Shown here: one piece after another, positions 11,425 through 20,321 of the stretch
Layout: each line of letters starts with the position of its first letter
How positions within the stretch are numbered: the stretch's first letter is position 1
Origin: Rhizobium sp. ACO-34A
Lineage (GTDB): Bacteria > Pseudomonadota > Alphaproteobacteria > Rhizobiales > Rhizobiaceae
DNA: 64,000 nucleotides
Assembly (NCBI GenBank): GCA_002600635.1
Contig: CP021371.1
Location: 4,300,001 to 4,364,000 of the forward strand
Direction: 5' to 3'
Notes under the pieces: model-generated
What the model saw: only the letters and a program-made list of their open reading frames with translations
What the model was told of the DNA's origin: nothing
Database searches by the model: none
Position numbers and translations under genes: made by a program

Positions 11425-14046
11425 ATGAGTTCACGTGCAGTAGACGACGGGACAACCTTCACGCCCGGGGAACCCGAAGAGGCGCTCGACCGGCGCTACG
11501 GTCGGCTGGCCCGCTACGCCAAACCGCTGATGGCCCTGCTGACGGTCTTCGTCTTCGCGCTGGTGGGTTTTGCCATATACCGGCTGACCGAGGAGGTGAG
11601 CTATGACGATGTCGTCCGCGGCCTTGCTGGCACGAGCCCGGGATCGATCCTTCTCGCCATATTCTTCACTGTCCTGAGCTTTGCGACTCTCTGCCTCTAC
11701 GACTGGAACGCGCTTTCCTTCATCGGCAGGAAGCGGCCTCTCGGAGAAGTGGCGCTGACAGCTTTCAGCGCCTATGCCGTCGGCAATGTCGCAGGCTTCG
11801 GCGCCCTCTCGGGAGGCGCGATCCGTTACCGGGCCTATGCCCGCGCCGGCCTCGCTCCGGACGAGATCGCCCGTGTCATCGCTTTCGTGACGATTTCCTT
11901 CTCGCTTGGCCTGACGGTGATTACAGCGCTCGCGCTGATCCCGATGTCACCGGAAATCGCGCCGCTCGTCGGCCTTGATCCCGTCTGGCTGCAGACGGTT
12001 GCCATCCTCATCCTCGCGGGCCTTGGCCTCGCCTTCATCATCGCCCGCGTAAGCCGCAACACCACCCTTGGTTCCATCTTCCGTTTCGTCGATACGCGCA
12101 CGCTCTCGCGTCAGTTCCTCGTTACCGTCCTCGACATCGCTTTTTCAGCTTCGGTCGTCTATGCGCTGTTGCCGGCCGGTGCCGCCATCTCCTGGCCGGC
12201 CTTCTTCGCCATTTATGCGGTCGCCATCGGGCTCGGCATCGTCAGTCATGTGCCCGCAGGCATCGGCGTGTTCGAAACGGTCATGGTGGCAGCCCTCGGC
12301 GGCCAGGTCGGCACCGACCAGATCCTTGCCGCACTCATTGCCTACCGGCTCATCTATTATGTCCTGCCGCTGCTGATCGCCATCGTTCTGGTCACCGTCA
12401 CGGAACTGCGCCATATCGCCGACAGGAAGCTTCCCGCGGGCATGGTGCGGACTGGTGCCCGCCTCGCCCCCCTGCTGCTGGCAACACTGACCTTCATTCT
12501 CGGCGCCATGCTGATCGTATCGAGCGTCACGCCGGCGCCGAGCGACAACCTCGAATTCCTCTCCGGCTTTCTGCCGCTTCCGATCGTCGAAGGAGCCCAT
12601 TTTCTGGCAAGCCTCACCGGCCTCCTGCTCATCATTACGGCGCGCGGTCTGTCCCAGCGGCTCGATGGCGCATGGTGGGCAACGTTCATCGCGGCGAGCG
12701 CCGCCCTCGTGCTTTCCCTGCTGAAGTCAGTCGCCGTCATCGAAGCATCGATGCTGGGCGTCCTGCTCTTCGGCCTTTTCGTCAGCCGCCGTCTGTTCGT
12801 GAGGCCTGCCTCCCTCTTTCGTCAGGCGCTGACGTCTTCCTGGCTGCTTGCCATTGCGGTCCTCTGCATCGGCGCCGTGGTCGTCATGCTGTTCGTCTAT
12901 CGCGACATCGAATACAGCCATGACCTCTGGTGGCAGTTCGAATTCGAAGCGGACGCCCCCCGCTCGCTGCGCGCCATGCTGGCTCTCACAATCCTTTCAT
13001 CCACGCTCGCGCTTTTCGGTCTGCTACGGCCAGCCTCCCTGCCGGTTGCACCATCGGACCCGGATGCCGTTGCCAAGGCCGTCACGATCGTCGCCACGCA
13101 GGATGTCGCGGACGCCAATCTGGTGCGCACCGGCGACAAGGCAGTGATGTTCTCGCCCGACGGTGACGCCTTCATCATGTATGGCAAGCAGGGACGCTCC
13201 TTCATCGCCTTTCTCGATCCCGTCGGACCCCGCAAGGCCCGCGCGGAACTCGTCTGGCAATTCGTGGAGACAGCGCGCGCCGCCGGCTGCCGCGCCGTTT
13301 TCTATCAGGCCTCCCCCGCCCTTCTCCCCGCCATCGCCGATGCCGGCATGCAGGCCTTCAAGCTCGGCGAGAGCGCGCTCGTCGACCTCGAACGTTTCGA
13401 CCTCAAGGGCGGACGCTGGGCGACACTGCGCCAGACGGCAACCCGCGCCGAACGCGACGGCCTGAGCTTCGAGATCGTTCCGGTCGAACAGGTACCCGAT
13501 ATTCTGGAAGATCTGCGTGCCGTATCCGACGCCTGGCTGGACGAACACAACGCCAAGGAAAAGGGCTTCTCGCTCGGGACTTTCACCGACGAGTACATGC
13601 TGATGCAGCCGGTCGCCCTATTGCGTTTCGAAGGACGGATCGTGGCCTTTGCCAACATTCTGCTGACCGACACCAGGGAAGAAGCATCCATCGACCTCAT
13701 GCGCTTCGCTCCCGATGCACCCAAGGGCGCGATGGACCTGCTTTTCGTTAAGCTGCTCACCGAGTTGAGGAACGAGGGTTACAAGCATTTCAATCTCGGC
13801 ATGGCGCCGCTGGCCGGCCTCTCACGCCGCGAGGTGGCGCCCGCCTGGGACCGTATCGCCAACACGTTCTTCGAACACGGCGAACGCTACTACAATTTCA
13901 AGGGCCTGCGTGCCTTCAAGTCGAAGTTCCATCCCGAGTGGCAACCGCGCTATCTTGCGGTATCCGGCGGCCTCAACCCGATCATCGCACTACTCGATGC
14001 AACTCTCCTGATCGGCGGCGGATTGAAAGGCGTAGTGAAAAGATGA
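11425..14046 (+). CDS. mprF: Bifunctional lysyl-phosphatidylglycerol synthase/flippase (MprF, LpiA)
   Basis: 873 residues. The N-terminal ~530 residues are a multi-spanning flippase region (for example LTVFVFALVGFAIYRL, ILLAIFFTVLSFATLCLY). The C-terminal ~330 residues are the cytosolic DUF2156 aminoacyl-transferase domain (NLGMAPLAGLSRREVAPAWD, YYNFKGLRAFKSKF). It moves lysine from Lys-tRNA to phosphatidylglycerol and exports the cationic lipid, lowering sensitivity to cationic peptides and acid. Rhizobial homologues are called lpiA (low pH inducible). The start MSSRAVDD at 11425 is preferred to an upstream GTG/ATG because the extension lies in lysC promoter DNA. The stop overlaps the acvB start by ATGA. 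Confidence 0.95.
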   Translation: MSSRAVDDGTTFTPGEPEEALDRRYGRLARYAKPLMALLTVFVFALVGFAIYRLTEEVSYDDVVRGLAGTSPGSILLAIFFTVLSFATLCLYDWNALSFIGRKRPLGEVALTAFSAYAVGNVAGFGALSGGAIRYRAYARAGLAPDEIARVIAFVTISFSLGLTVITALALIPMSPEIAPLVGLDPVWLQTVAILILAGLGLAFIIARVSRNTTLGSIFRFVDTRTLSRQFLVTVLDIAFSASVVYALLPAGAAISWPAFFAIYAVAIGLGIVSHVPAGIGVFETVMVAALGGQVGTDQILAALIAYRLIYYVLPLLIAIVLVTVTELRHIADRKLPAGMVRTGARLAPLLLATLTFILGAMLIVSSVTPAPSDNLEFLSGFLPLPIVEGAHFLASLTGLLLIITARGLSQRLDGAWWATFIAASAALVLSLLKSVAVIEASMLGVLLFGLFVSRRLFVRPASLFRQALTSSWLLAIAVLCIGAVVVMLFVYRDIEYSHDLWWQFEFEADAPRSLRAMLALTILSSTLALFGLLRPASLPVAPSDPDAVAKAVTIVATQDVADANLVRTGDKAVMFSPDGDAFIMYGKQGRSFIAFLDPVGPRKARAELVWQFVETARAAGCRAVFYQASPALLPAIADAGMQAFKLGESALVDLERFDLKGGRWATLRQTATRAERDGLSFEIVPVEQVPDILEDLRAVSDAWLDEHNAKEKGFSLGTFTDEYMLMQPVALLRFEGRIVAFANILLTDTREEASIDLMRFAPDAPKGAMDLLFVKLLTELRNEGYKHFNLGMAPLAGLSRREVAPAWDRIANTFFEHGERYYNFKGLRAFKSKFHPEWQPRYLAVSGGLNPIIALLDATLLIGGGLKGVVKR

Positions 14047-15407
14047 AGACGATGCTGATGAAGACCGCCGCTGCGCTTTCCCTTGCGGTAACCCTTTCTG
14101 CCCCGGCTTTCGCCGACGACACAAAGTTCGATACCGGCATGATCCCCACGCCGCTGATCCTGATGCCGGATAGTGCGCCGCAGGCGGTCATCTTCCTGCT
14201 GTCCGACGCTTCGGGCTGGCAGGACAAGGACCAGAAGGAAGCCGAACGCCTGAACGGCAATGGCGCGATCGTCATCGGCATCGATACGCCGAAATATCTC
14301 GTCTCGCTCGCCAAGGATACCGACGACTGTATCTACATGGTCTCCGACATCGAGTCGCTTAGCCATCAGGTCCAGCGCAAGGCAGGCAACGCCTCGGTTC
14401 TTCAGCCGATCGTGGCCGGAAGCGGGCTCGGCGGCACCATGGCCCTGGCGATCCTCGCCCAGACACCGCAGGCGACTATCGGCCAGACGCTCGCCGTCGA
14501 CCCTGAAGCGGGCATTCCCCTTCAGAAGGAGCTCTGCACGCCAGCCGAAAAGACGGTACAGGGCAACCATACGATCTACGGCCTGACGGACGGCGACCTG
14601 CCGGATCCGGCAACGGTGGTGCTGACCCCGGCCGCTCCCCCAGACGGACGTGACCATGTGACCGCCCTGGTCAGCAAGCACTCCGACATAGATGTACGGG
14701 ACGGCAAGGATGACGCCGCCAGCACGCTCGCCGCAACCCTGGACGAACTGGTGGCTGCCGAAAGCCAGACCGAATCCCCGCTCGGCCTGCCGCTCTCGAT
14801 CCTCGATGCCACTCCGGCCAAAGATACGATGGCGATCATCTATTCCGGCGATGGCGGCTGGCGCGATATCGATCGAGAACTTGCCGGTTTCCTGCAGAAG
14901 GACGGCATTCCCGTCGTCGGCGTCGATTCGCTTCGCTATTTCTGGTCTGCAAGGACCGCGACGGAAACATCGGCCGATCTCGAGCGCATCATCCACGCCT
15001 ACAAGAAGCGCTGGAACGTGCACCACGTCCTGCTGATCGGCTATTCCTTCGGCGCCGACATCCTGCCGGCCAGTTACAACGGACTGACCGACAAGGCGAA
15101 AGGCAGCATCGTGCAGATGAGCCTGCTCGGCCTTTCCCACGAGATCGACTGGGAGATTTCCGTCTCCGGCTGGCTTGGAACCGGCAGCGGCTCTGGCGCC
15201 GGCGATCCGGTCGATGACATCAGGAAGATCGATCCGAAGATCGTCCAGTGCCTCTATGGCGCAGACGACGATGAGGATGCCTGCCCTGCCCTCAAGGGAA
15301 GCGCAGTCGAGATCGCCCAACTGGAGGGCGGCCATCATTTCGACGGCGACTACGAAGCCCTGGCGAAGCTGGTGGTCGATGGACTGACCAGACGCCTCGG
15401 CAACTGA
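14043..15407 (+). CDS. acvB: AcvB/VirJ family periplasmic lysyl-PG hydrolase
   Basis: 454 residues. A signal peptide (MKTMLMKTAAALSLAVTLSAPAFA|DD) is followed by two related VirJ-like alpha/beta-hydrolase halves. The second carries the nucleophile elbow GYSFGAD; the first has a degenerate GSGLGG. In Agrobacterium AcvB is needed for virulence and has been shown to hydrolyse lysyl-phosphatidylglycerol; the Rhizobium tropici homologue is atvA. Translational coupling to mprF (four-base overlap) fits a synthesis/degradation pair setting lysyl-PG level. No T-DNA or vir gene is nearby, so this is the chromosomal housekeeping form. Confidence 0.93.
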   Translation: MKTMLMKTAAALSLAVTLSAPAFADDTKFDTGMIPTPLILMPDSAPQAVIFLLSDASGWQDKDQKEAERLNGNGAIVIGIDTPKYLVSLAKDTDDCIYMVSDIESLSHQVQRKAGNASVLQPIVAGSGLGGTMALAILAQTPQATIGQTLAVDPEAGIPLQKELCTPAEKTVQGNHTIYGLTDGDLPDPATVVLTPAAPPDGRDHVTALVSKHSDIDVRDGKDDAASTLAATLDELVAAESQTESPLGLPLSILDATPAKDTMAIIYSGDGGWRDIDRELAGFLQKDGIPVVGVDSLRYFWSARTATETSADLERIIHAYKKRWNVHHVLLIGYSFGADILPASYNGLTDKAKGSIVQMSLLGLSHEIDWEISVSGWLGTGSGSGAGDPVDDIRKIDPKIVQCLYGADDDEDACPALKGSAVEIAQLEGGHHFDGDYEALAKLVVDGLTRRLGN

Positions 15408-15430
15408 GAACAAAATTCAACTGAAGACAC

Positions 15431-15456
15431 AAAAATGGCGACCCGAAGGCCGCCAT
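15431..15456 (-). terminator. Intrinsic terminator of the SH3 protein gene
   Basis: A 9-bp stem with one G-U pair and a stable TTCG tetraloop on the minus strand, followed by five Ts. It lies between the convergent acvB and SH3 genes, 26 bases after the latter's stop. Confidence 0.8.
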
Positions 15457-15481
15457 CTGCATGATTTTGCGATCAGAATTA

Positions 15482-16204
15482 TCAATCGTTGCCTTCGCGT
15501 CCGCATTCCGGCGAACCCGGAATGACGCATGTGCGACGGCCGATCCCACCATTTTCACGCGGCGGACGGGCCTGTTCGCCGCGAGGAGGACGGGGCTGCT
15601 CGGCCCGGGGCGGACGAGGCTGCTCGGCCTGTGGAGGACGGGGCTGTTCACCGCGTGGCGGACGGTTCCTGTCGTTGTTATCCCGGCGCGGTGGCGGACG
15701 GTTGCCCCAGTCGTTGTTGTTGTCATTCCAGTCGCGACGCGGCGGCGGACGATCCCAGCCACCATTGTTGTCCGGTTCGTAACGCGGCGGACGCGGCCGA
15801 TAATCGTCACCACGCCAACGATCACGGTCACGATAGAAATCGCGGCTGCGGTAATGACGATCCCAGTAATTGTCGATCGAGAAGGTGACCGACGGAATGC
15901 CGAGCGGACGGTAATATTCGGGACCGACATAAACACGGCGCTGGGAGTAGAGCGCCTGCAGATAGGTGCCCGATACCCAACCCCGGTAGCCGGCGTAGGA
16001 AACGTCGCACCAGTTGGCAGACTGCATGCAGCCTTGGATTTCGACACGTGCGCCATACGGAATGACGATGACGGCCGGGTAGCGCGTGCTGGGGCCGGAC
16101 CGCATGTTCACATTCGCGGTGGAAAAGGCGGGTGCCGCCTCCGCGACTGCCGGGATGACGATTGCCGCCAGCAGTCCCGCCGCCAGAATTGACAGTTTTT
16201 TCAT
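15482..16204 (-). CDS. Secreted SH3-domain protein with Pro/Arg-rich tail
   Basis: 240 residues. A signal peptide (MKKLSILAAGLLAAIVIPAVAEA) leads to a bacterial SH3 domain at about 28-85 (NVNMRSGPSTRYP, GWVSGTYL), which usually binds cell-wall peptides. The rest is low complexity: an Arg/Asp/Tyr-rich stretch, then Asn-rich PPPRRD segments, then 8-residue repeats AEQPRPPR at 181-216. A conserved-looking tail carries two cysteines (CVIPGSPEC). The protein probably sits in the periplasm or cell wall. AGGAG lies before the ATG, and a small hairpin (GCCCC/GGGGC arms) sits just upstream of it in the leader. Function is unknown. Confidence 0.85.
   Translation of the reverse strand: MKKLSILAAGLLAAIVIPAVAEAAPAFSTANVNMRSGPSTRYPAVIVIPYGARVEIQGCMQSANWCDVSYAGYRGWVSGTYLQALYSQRRVYVGPEYYRPLGIPSVTFSIDNYWDRHYRSRDFYRDRDRWRGDDYRPRPPRYEPDNNGGWDRPPPRRDWNDNNNDWGNRPPPRRDNNDRNRPPRGEQPRPPQAEQPRPPRAEQPRPPRGEQARPPRENGGIGRRTCVIPGSPECGREGND
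15557..15664 (-). repeat. 24-bp tandem coding repeat in the SH3 protein gene
   Basis: Encodes consecutive 8-residue units of the form [AG]EQ[PA]RPP[RQ], about four copies, residues 181-216. Units differ at a few third and first positions, so the array is not fresh. Such arrays can change length by slippage. Confidence 0.75.
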
Positions 16205-16518
16205 TCAGGTGACTCCTCGGGTCCCCTTTTCGGGGCTTTTATTTCCTGACGCATCAATGCTCGGACAGTCCACCATGTTCCGCCTTTTCGGCGGCATTGC
16301 GGCAAAATGCTCGTGCTTTCAGCCAGCTGCAACTTATGCGACACCGGCGCCCTTGGGCCGAACCGAATGTCACGGTTCTGATCTATAAAATCCCGCATGA
16401 ATGAATCTTGAACGACTTCCCATGGCGTTCGCCTTTCCGGCAGATGAGTTCACGGCCCTTGACTTTGGCACCCGATCGTCCGACTTGAACTGCCAGAAGC
16501 CTGAGGGAGATCCGGTTC
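16205..16518. other. Divergent intergenic region SH3 protein / ubiG
   Basis: 314 bases without a supported gene. A CCCC-TTTTC-GGGG hairpin at about 16219-16233 lies in the leader of the SH3 gene. Nothing else is recognisable. Confidence 0.5.
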
Positions 16519-17277
16519 ATGAACGCTGAGGCCCGCACCACCATCGACCAGTCGGAAGTCGACCGCTTTTCCGCCATGGCGGCGGAATGGTGGGATCCAA
16601 CCGGCAAGTTCAAGCCGCTGCACAAGATCAATCCCGTGCGCCTCGCCTATATCCGTGACCAGGTGGCCGCCCATTTCGGCCGCGACCCGAAAGCGCACCG
16701 GCCGCTGGAAGGCCTCCGCATCCTCGATATCGGTTGCGGTGGCGGCCTTCTTTCGGAGCCCGTCGCCCGCATGGGCGGTGATGTGCTCGGTGCCGACGCC
16801 TCTGAAAAGAACATCAAGATCGCCATGACCCATGCCGGCCAGACAGGCGTCACCGTCGATTACCGGGCAGTGACCGCTGAATCGCTTGCCGAAGCCGGTG
16901 AGACCTTCGACGTCGTCCTGAACATGGAAGTCGTCGAACATGTCGCCGATGTCGATTTCTTCCTGACGACCTGCGCCTCCATGGTTCGCCCCGGCGGCCT
17001 CATGCTGGTCTCCACCATCAACCGCACCTTCAAGGCTGCCGCCCTTGCCATCGTCGGGGCGGAATACGTGCTGCAGTGGCTCCCGCGCGGCACCCATCAA
17101 TACGAGAAGCTGGTGCGACCCGAAGAGATCGAGGCCCCGCTGTCGAAAACCGGCATGCAGGTGGTGGAAAAGAAGGGCGTGTTCTTCAACCCGCTGCAGA
17201 ACCAGTGGAACCTCTCCGCCGATATCGACGTCAACTACATGGTACTCGCCCGCCGTCCGGCTGAGCCTGCGGCATGA
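16519..17277 (+). CDS. ubiG: Ubiquinone biosynthesis O-methyltransferase UbiG
   Basis: 252 residues. The SAM-binding motif [20 protein letters not shown] and the family signatures [19 protein letters not shown] and TINRT are clear. UbiG performs both O-methylations of the ubiquinone ring at the inner membrane. Its stop overlaps the next gene's start by ATGA. Confidence 0.97.
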   Translation: MNAEARTTIDQSEVDRFSAMAAEWWDPTGKFKPLHKINPVRLAYIRDQVAAHFGRDPKAHRPLEGLRILDIGCGGGLLSEPVARMGGDVLGADASEKNIKIAMTHAGQTGVTVDYRAVTAESLAEAGETFDVVLNMEVVEHVADVDFFLTTCASMVRPGGLMLVSTINRTFKAAALAIVGAEYVLQWLPRGTHQYEKLVRPEEIEAPLSKTGMQVVEKKGVFFNPLQNQWNLSADIDVNYMVLARRPAEPAA

Positions 17278-17825
17278 TCGGGGCGAGCGACATTCTCGCT
17301 TTCTGGACGGCTGCCGGATCAGAGAAATGGTTCGCCAAGGATGACGCATTCGACGCCTTCATCCAGAGCGATTATCTGGCCCCGCATTTTGCAGCCTCAC
17401 GAGGCGAATATGCCGATTGGGAAGAAACGGCCGAGGGCGCGCTTGCTCTTCTGATCCTGCTCGACCAATTCCCGCGCAACCTGTTTCGTGGCAGCGGCCA
17501 TGCCTTTGCGACAGACGGGCTCGCCCGCGCGATTGCCCGCCGTGCCCTGAACAGGGGCTTCGACAAGATGGTAGATCAATCGCTGGCTATCTTTTTATAT
17601 CTGCCTCTCGAACATTCCGAAGATCCGGCAGACCAGGAACTGAGCGTTTCGCTATTCACACGGCATTTCGAATTGACCGGCGATCAGCGGGTCATGGACT
17701 ACGCTCTGGAACACAGGGATATCATCGCCCGCTTCGGCCGCTTTCCCCATCGCAACGTCGCGCTCGGCAGGGAAACGACGCCCGAGGAGCATGCCTATCT
17801 GAACGATGGCGGTTTCAAGGGCTGA
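17274..17825 (+). CDS. DUF924 family protein
   Basis: 183 residues. Typical features of the family are [11 protein letters not shown] near the start, [15 protein letters not shown], and [13 protein letters not shown]. The family is helical (TPR-like fold) and lacks a proven function. It is coupled to ubiG by a four-base overlap and converges on the DUF1178 gene. Confidence 0.92.
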   Translation: MIGASDILAFWTAAGSEKWFAKDDAFDAFIQSDYLAPHFAASRGEYADWEETAEGALALLILLDQFPRNLFRGSGHAFATDGLARAIARRALNRGFDKMVDQSLAIFLYLPLEHSEDPADQELSVSLFTRHFELTGDQRVMDYALEHRDIIARFGRFPHRNVALGRETTPEEHAYLNDGGFKG

Positions 17826-17857
17826 TTGAAGAAAACGGACGTCTTAAGCCTGAGGCT

Positions 17858-18286
17858 TCAGTTGGTATCGTCGGGCAGCATTGGCAGCGGCGCGATTTCG
17901 ATACCTTCGTCGATCAGTGACTTCACCTCGTTCGGGGAAGCCTGTCCTATGATGCCGCGAGCCTCGGTTTCTCCATAATGAATCTTCCGGGCTTCCTCGG
18001 GGAAACGCTCCCCGACATCCTCGCTATTGGCACGAATGGAGGCGATGACCTCCTTGAGCTTCGCCGCCACTTCCTTTTGCGCCTCGTTGACCGCCAGCGC
18101 GCCGATCTTCTCTTTCTGCCGCGCCGTCGATACCGAAGGCGCCATCAGTACCTTCGATATGTCGAGCGAACCGCAGATGGGGCAAGCCAGGAAACCGCTT
18201 GCCTTCTGACGGTCGAAATCGGCGCTCTCCGAGAACCAGCCCTCGAAGTCGTGCGCATTCTCGCAGATGAGAGAATAGCGGATCAA
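17858..18286 (-). CDS. DUF1178 family protein
   Basis: 142 residues, MIRYSLICENAHDFEGWF at the N-terminus, then a CPICGS knuckle that, with the earlier Cys, may bind zinc. The start is a TTG at 18286 that overlaps the preceding gene's stop (TTGA), which explains the lack of a Met codon at the conserved first residue. The family is always beside the nitrilase-like gene in Alphaproteobacteria that I recall; function unknown. Confidence 0.9.
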   Translation of the reverse strand: MIRYSLICENAHDFEGWFSESADFDRQKASGFLACPICGSLDISKVLMAPSVSTARQKEKIGALAVNEAQKEVAAKLKEVIASIRANSEDVGERFPEEARKIHYGETEARGIIGQASPNEVKSLIDEGIEIAPLPMLPDDTN

Positions 18287-19143
18287 ACGGTGACACCCCC
18301 TTTCGCCAGCAGCGGGGCAAGAACGTCAACGTCGAACTCGCGGGCGTTCTTGAGGTTCGGGATCTTCGCCCGGGCAGCCTTCACGGCAGCGGTATCGATA
18401 TCGGCGATCACGACGGCTTCACCCGTTCCACCGGCAGAGGCCAGCACCTTGCCCCAGGGATCGACGATCATCGAATGCCCGAAGGTCTCGCGACCGTCCT
18501 CATGCACGCCGGCCTGGGCCGCCGAAATCACGAAGGCACCGTTCTCGATGGCGCGCGCGCGGAGCAGTATTTCCCAGTGAGCCTCTCCCGTCTGCCGGGT
18601 GAAAGCCGCAGGGGTCGTCAGGATTTCAGCGCCGGCAAGAGCTTCCGCCCGGAAAAGCTGCGGGAAGCGTACGTCGTAGCAGATGCCGAAACCGAGCCTT
18701 GCGAACGGAAGATCCGCCACCACCGCTCGCGAACCCGGCCGATAGACAGCGCTTTCACGCCAACTCTCGCCATTGTCGAGATCGACGTCGAACATGTGGA
18801 TCTTGTCGTAGCTGGTGATCTTGCGGCCATCCGGACCGAACAGGAACGCACGGTTGGCAATCTTGCCATCGGCAAGCAGGATCGCGGTCGAGCCGATATG
18901 CAGATGGATGGAAAGTTCGCAAGCAAGTTCCGACGCAGCCTTGACGACAAGGTCGCTTTCCTCGTCGCGCAGGATGGCCGCCAGTCCCTTGCGATCCTTC
19001 TGAATGGCTCCGGTCATCTCCGGCGTCTGCACGTAGACGGCACCATGGGCGGCGGCTTCACGCACGAGCCGGATCATGGAGGCAACATTCTTTTCCGGAT
19101 CCACACCCGAGCACATCTGGACGGCAGCGACTTTGAAACTCAT
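18283..19143 (-). CDS. Carbon-nitrogen hydrolase (nitrilase superfamily, Nit1-like)
   Basis: 286 residues with the catalytic triad Glu (TPEMTGA), Lys (YDKIHMFDVDL) and Cys (GFGICYDVRFPQLF). The DVDLDNGESWRESAVYRPG stretch fits the Nit1/Nit2 branch; the best-known member repairs deaminated glutathione, a plausible but unproven substrate here. It follows the glutaredoxin gene by 11 bases, which supports a glutathione link. The start MSFKVAAVQM is chosen because GAGGA lies eight bases upstream; ATGs six and fifteen bases earlier are worse placed. Confidence 0.92.
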   Translation of the reverse strand: MSFKVAAVQMCSGVDPEKNVASMIRLVREAAAHGAVYVQTPEMTGAIQKDRKGLAAILRDEESDLVVKAASELACELSIHLHIGSTAILLADGKIANRAFLFGPDGRKITSYDKIHMFDVDLDNGESWRESAVYRPGSRAVVADLPFARLGFGICYDVRFPQLFRAEALAGAEILTTPAAFTRQTGEAHWEILLRARAIENGAFVISAAQAGVHEDGRETFGHSMIVDPWGKVLASAGGTGEAVVIADIDTAAVKAARAKIPNLKNAREFDVDVLAPLLAKGGVTV

Positions 19144-19154
19144 GTCCATATTCC

Positions 19155-19412
19155 TCAATTGGCCAGCAGCGGATCGAGCTTGCCGTCACGATCCAGCGCG
19201 TAAAGATCATCGCAGCCGCCGACATGAACGTCACCGATGAAAATCTGCGGAAACGTCATCCGGCCATTGGCGCGGGAGATCATTTCCTGCCGAAGTTCCG
19301 GCTTGTCCGTCGCATCATGCTCGACATAGGCAACACCCTTGGACTCGAGCAGGCTTTTCGCGCGGGCGCAATAGCCACAGAACTGTCGCGTGTAGATGGT
19401 GACCGATGCCAT
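19155..19412 (-). CDS. grxC: Glutaredoxin 3
   Basis: 85 residues, the normal size for GrxC. The dithiol motif is CGYC (RQFCGYCAR), followed by the cis-Pro TFPQIF and the glutathione-binding GGCDD. It reduces protein disulfides and glutathione mixed disulfides in the cytosol. The start MASVTIY is set by family length. It heads the grxC / C-N hydrolase / DUF1178 run. Confidence 0.96.
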   Translation of the reverse strand: MASVTIYTRQFCGYCARAKSLLESKGVAYVEHDATDKPELRQEMISRANGRMTFPQIFIGDVHVGGCDDLYALDRDGKLDPLLAN

Positions 19413-19467
19413 GAAATACTCCGGTGAGGTAAGCGTAACAAAGAAAACGAGGCTGTCTCGATCACGC

Positions 19468-20256
19468 TCATATAGGACCGGACAATGCCCTTGCAAAGGT
19501 TAAAACTGTGACATCGGCGGCACCCGCTTTCTTGAGCGCACGCGTTGCCGAACTCACAGTCGCACCGGTGGTGTAGACGTCATCAACCAGCACGATGCGC
19601 CGCCCGAATATCACGGAAGACGATTGCTCCGGGACGATAAAAGCGCCCCGAACATTGAGTTCGCGGGCATTGGCTGTCAGCCCCACCTGCTGGCTCGTGC
19701 GCTTCCGTCTCACAAGCGCCTGTGGCTCGAACCGCCGACCGGAAAGCCGTGCCACATGGCGCGCCAGTTCCGCCGACTGGTTGAACATGCGGCTGAACAG
19801 CCGGCTGCGATGAAGCGGAACGGAGACCACGCAATCGCAGGAAGAAAGGGCTTCGCCACCCGCCCGCACCATCCATTCCGCCATCATCGGGGCGAGGTCC
19901 GTACGGTCCCGATATTTGAGGCCATGCACGAGATCGCGGGCAATTCCATCGTGCACGGCAACCGATCGCAGGCGATCGAATGCCGGCGGATTGGCAATTG
20001 CCTCGGCCGACACCATGCCCGCTCCCGGATCATGCCGGAATGGCGTACCAAGTACCTCGCAGAACGGGCGTTCGATGAGCTTGAGCTTGGACCAGCAGGA
20101 CGGGCAAAGCGCCGCATGCCTTCCCGTCCGAACGTGACAATGAGCACAGCCGGGCGGAAAGACGATGTCACGCAGGCCGACCGCCACGCGCAATGGCAGA
20201 TCGACGATGACCGACGTGATGACCTGCATGGAATTTTGCTCTATGCGACCCGACAT
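19468..20256 (-). CDS. ComF family phosphoribosyltransferase-like protein
   Basis: About 262 residues. Zinc-knuckle cysteines are PPGCAHC and ALCPSC near the N-terminus. The phosphoribosyltransferase fold carries the PRPP loop VLVDDVYTTGATV near the C-terminus. ComF proteins act with competence or recombination machinery in naturally transformable bacteria; in rhizobia the role is undetermined. Starts at 20256 (MSGRIEQN) and 20229 (MQVITSV) are both possible, and neither has a good ribosome-binding site. It is divergent from the methyltransferase gene. Confidence 0.9.
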   Translation of the reverse strand: MSGRIEQNSMQVITSVIVDLPLRVAVGLRDIVFPPGCAHCHVRTGRHAALCPSCWSKLKLIERPFCEVLGTPFRHDPGAGMVSAEAIANPPAFDRLRSVAVHDGIARDLVHGLKYRDRTDLAPMMAEWMVRAGGEALSSCDCVVSVPLHRSRLFSRMFNQSAELARHVARLSGRRFEPQALVRRKRTSQQVGLTANARELNVRGAFIVPEQSSSVIFGRRIVLVDDVYTTGATVSSATRALKKAGAADVTVLTFARALSGPI

Positions 20257-20321
20257 AAGGTTGACATTAGGCGCTTGCCGGCGCCTTTGCCAGACCGTGA
20301 ATTTCAAGAGGATGTCTTCTG

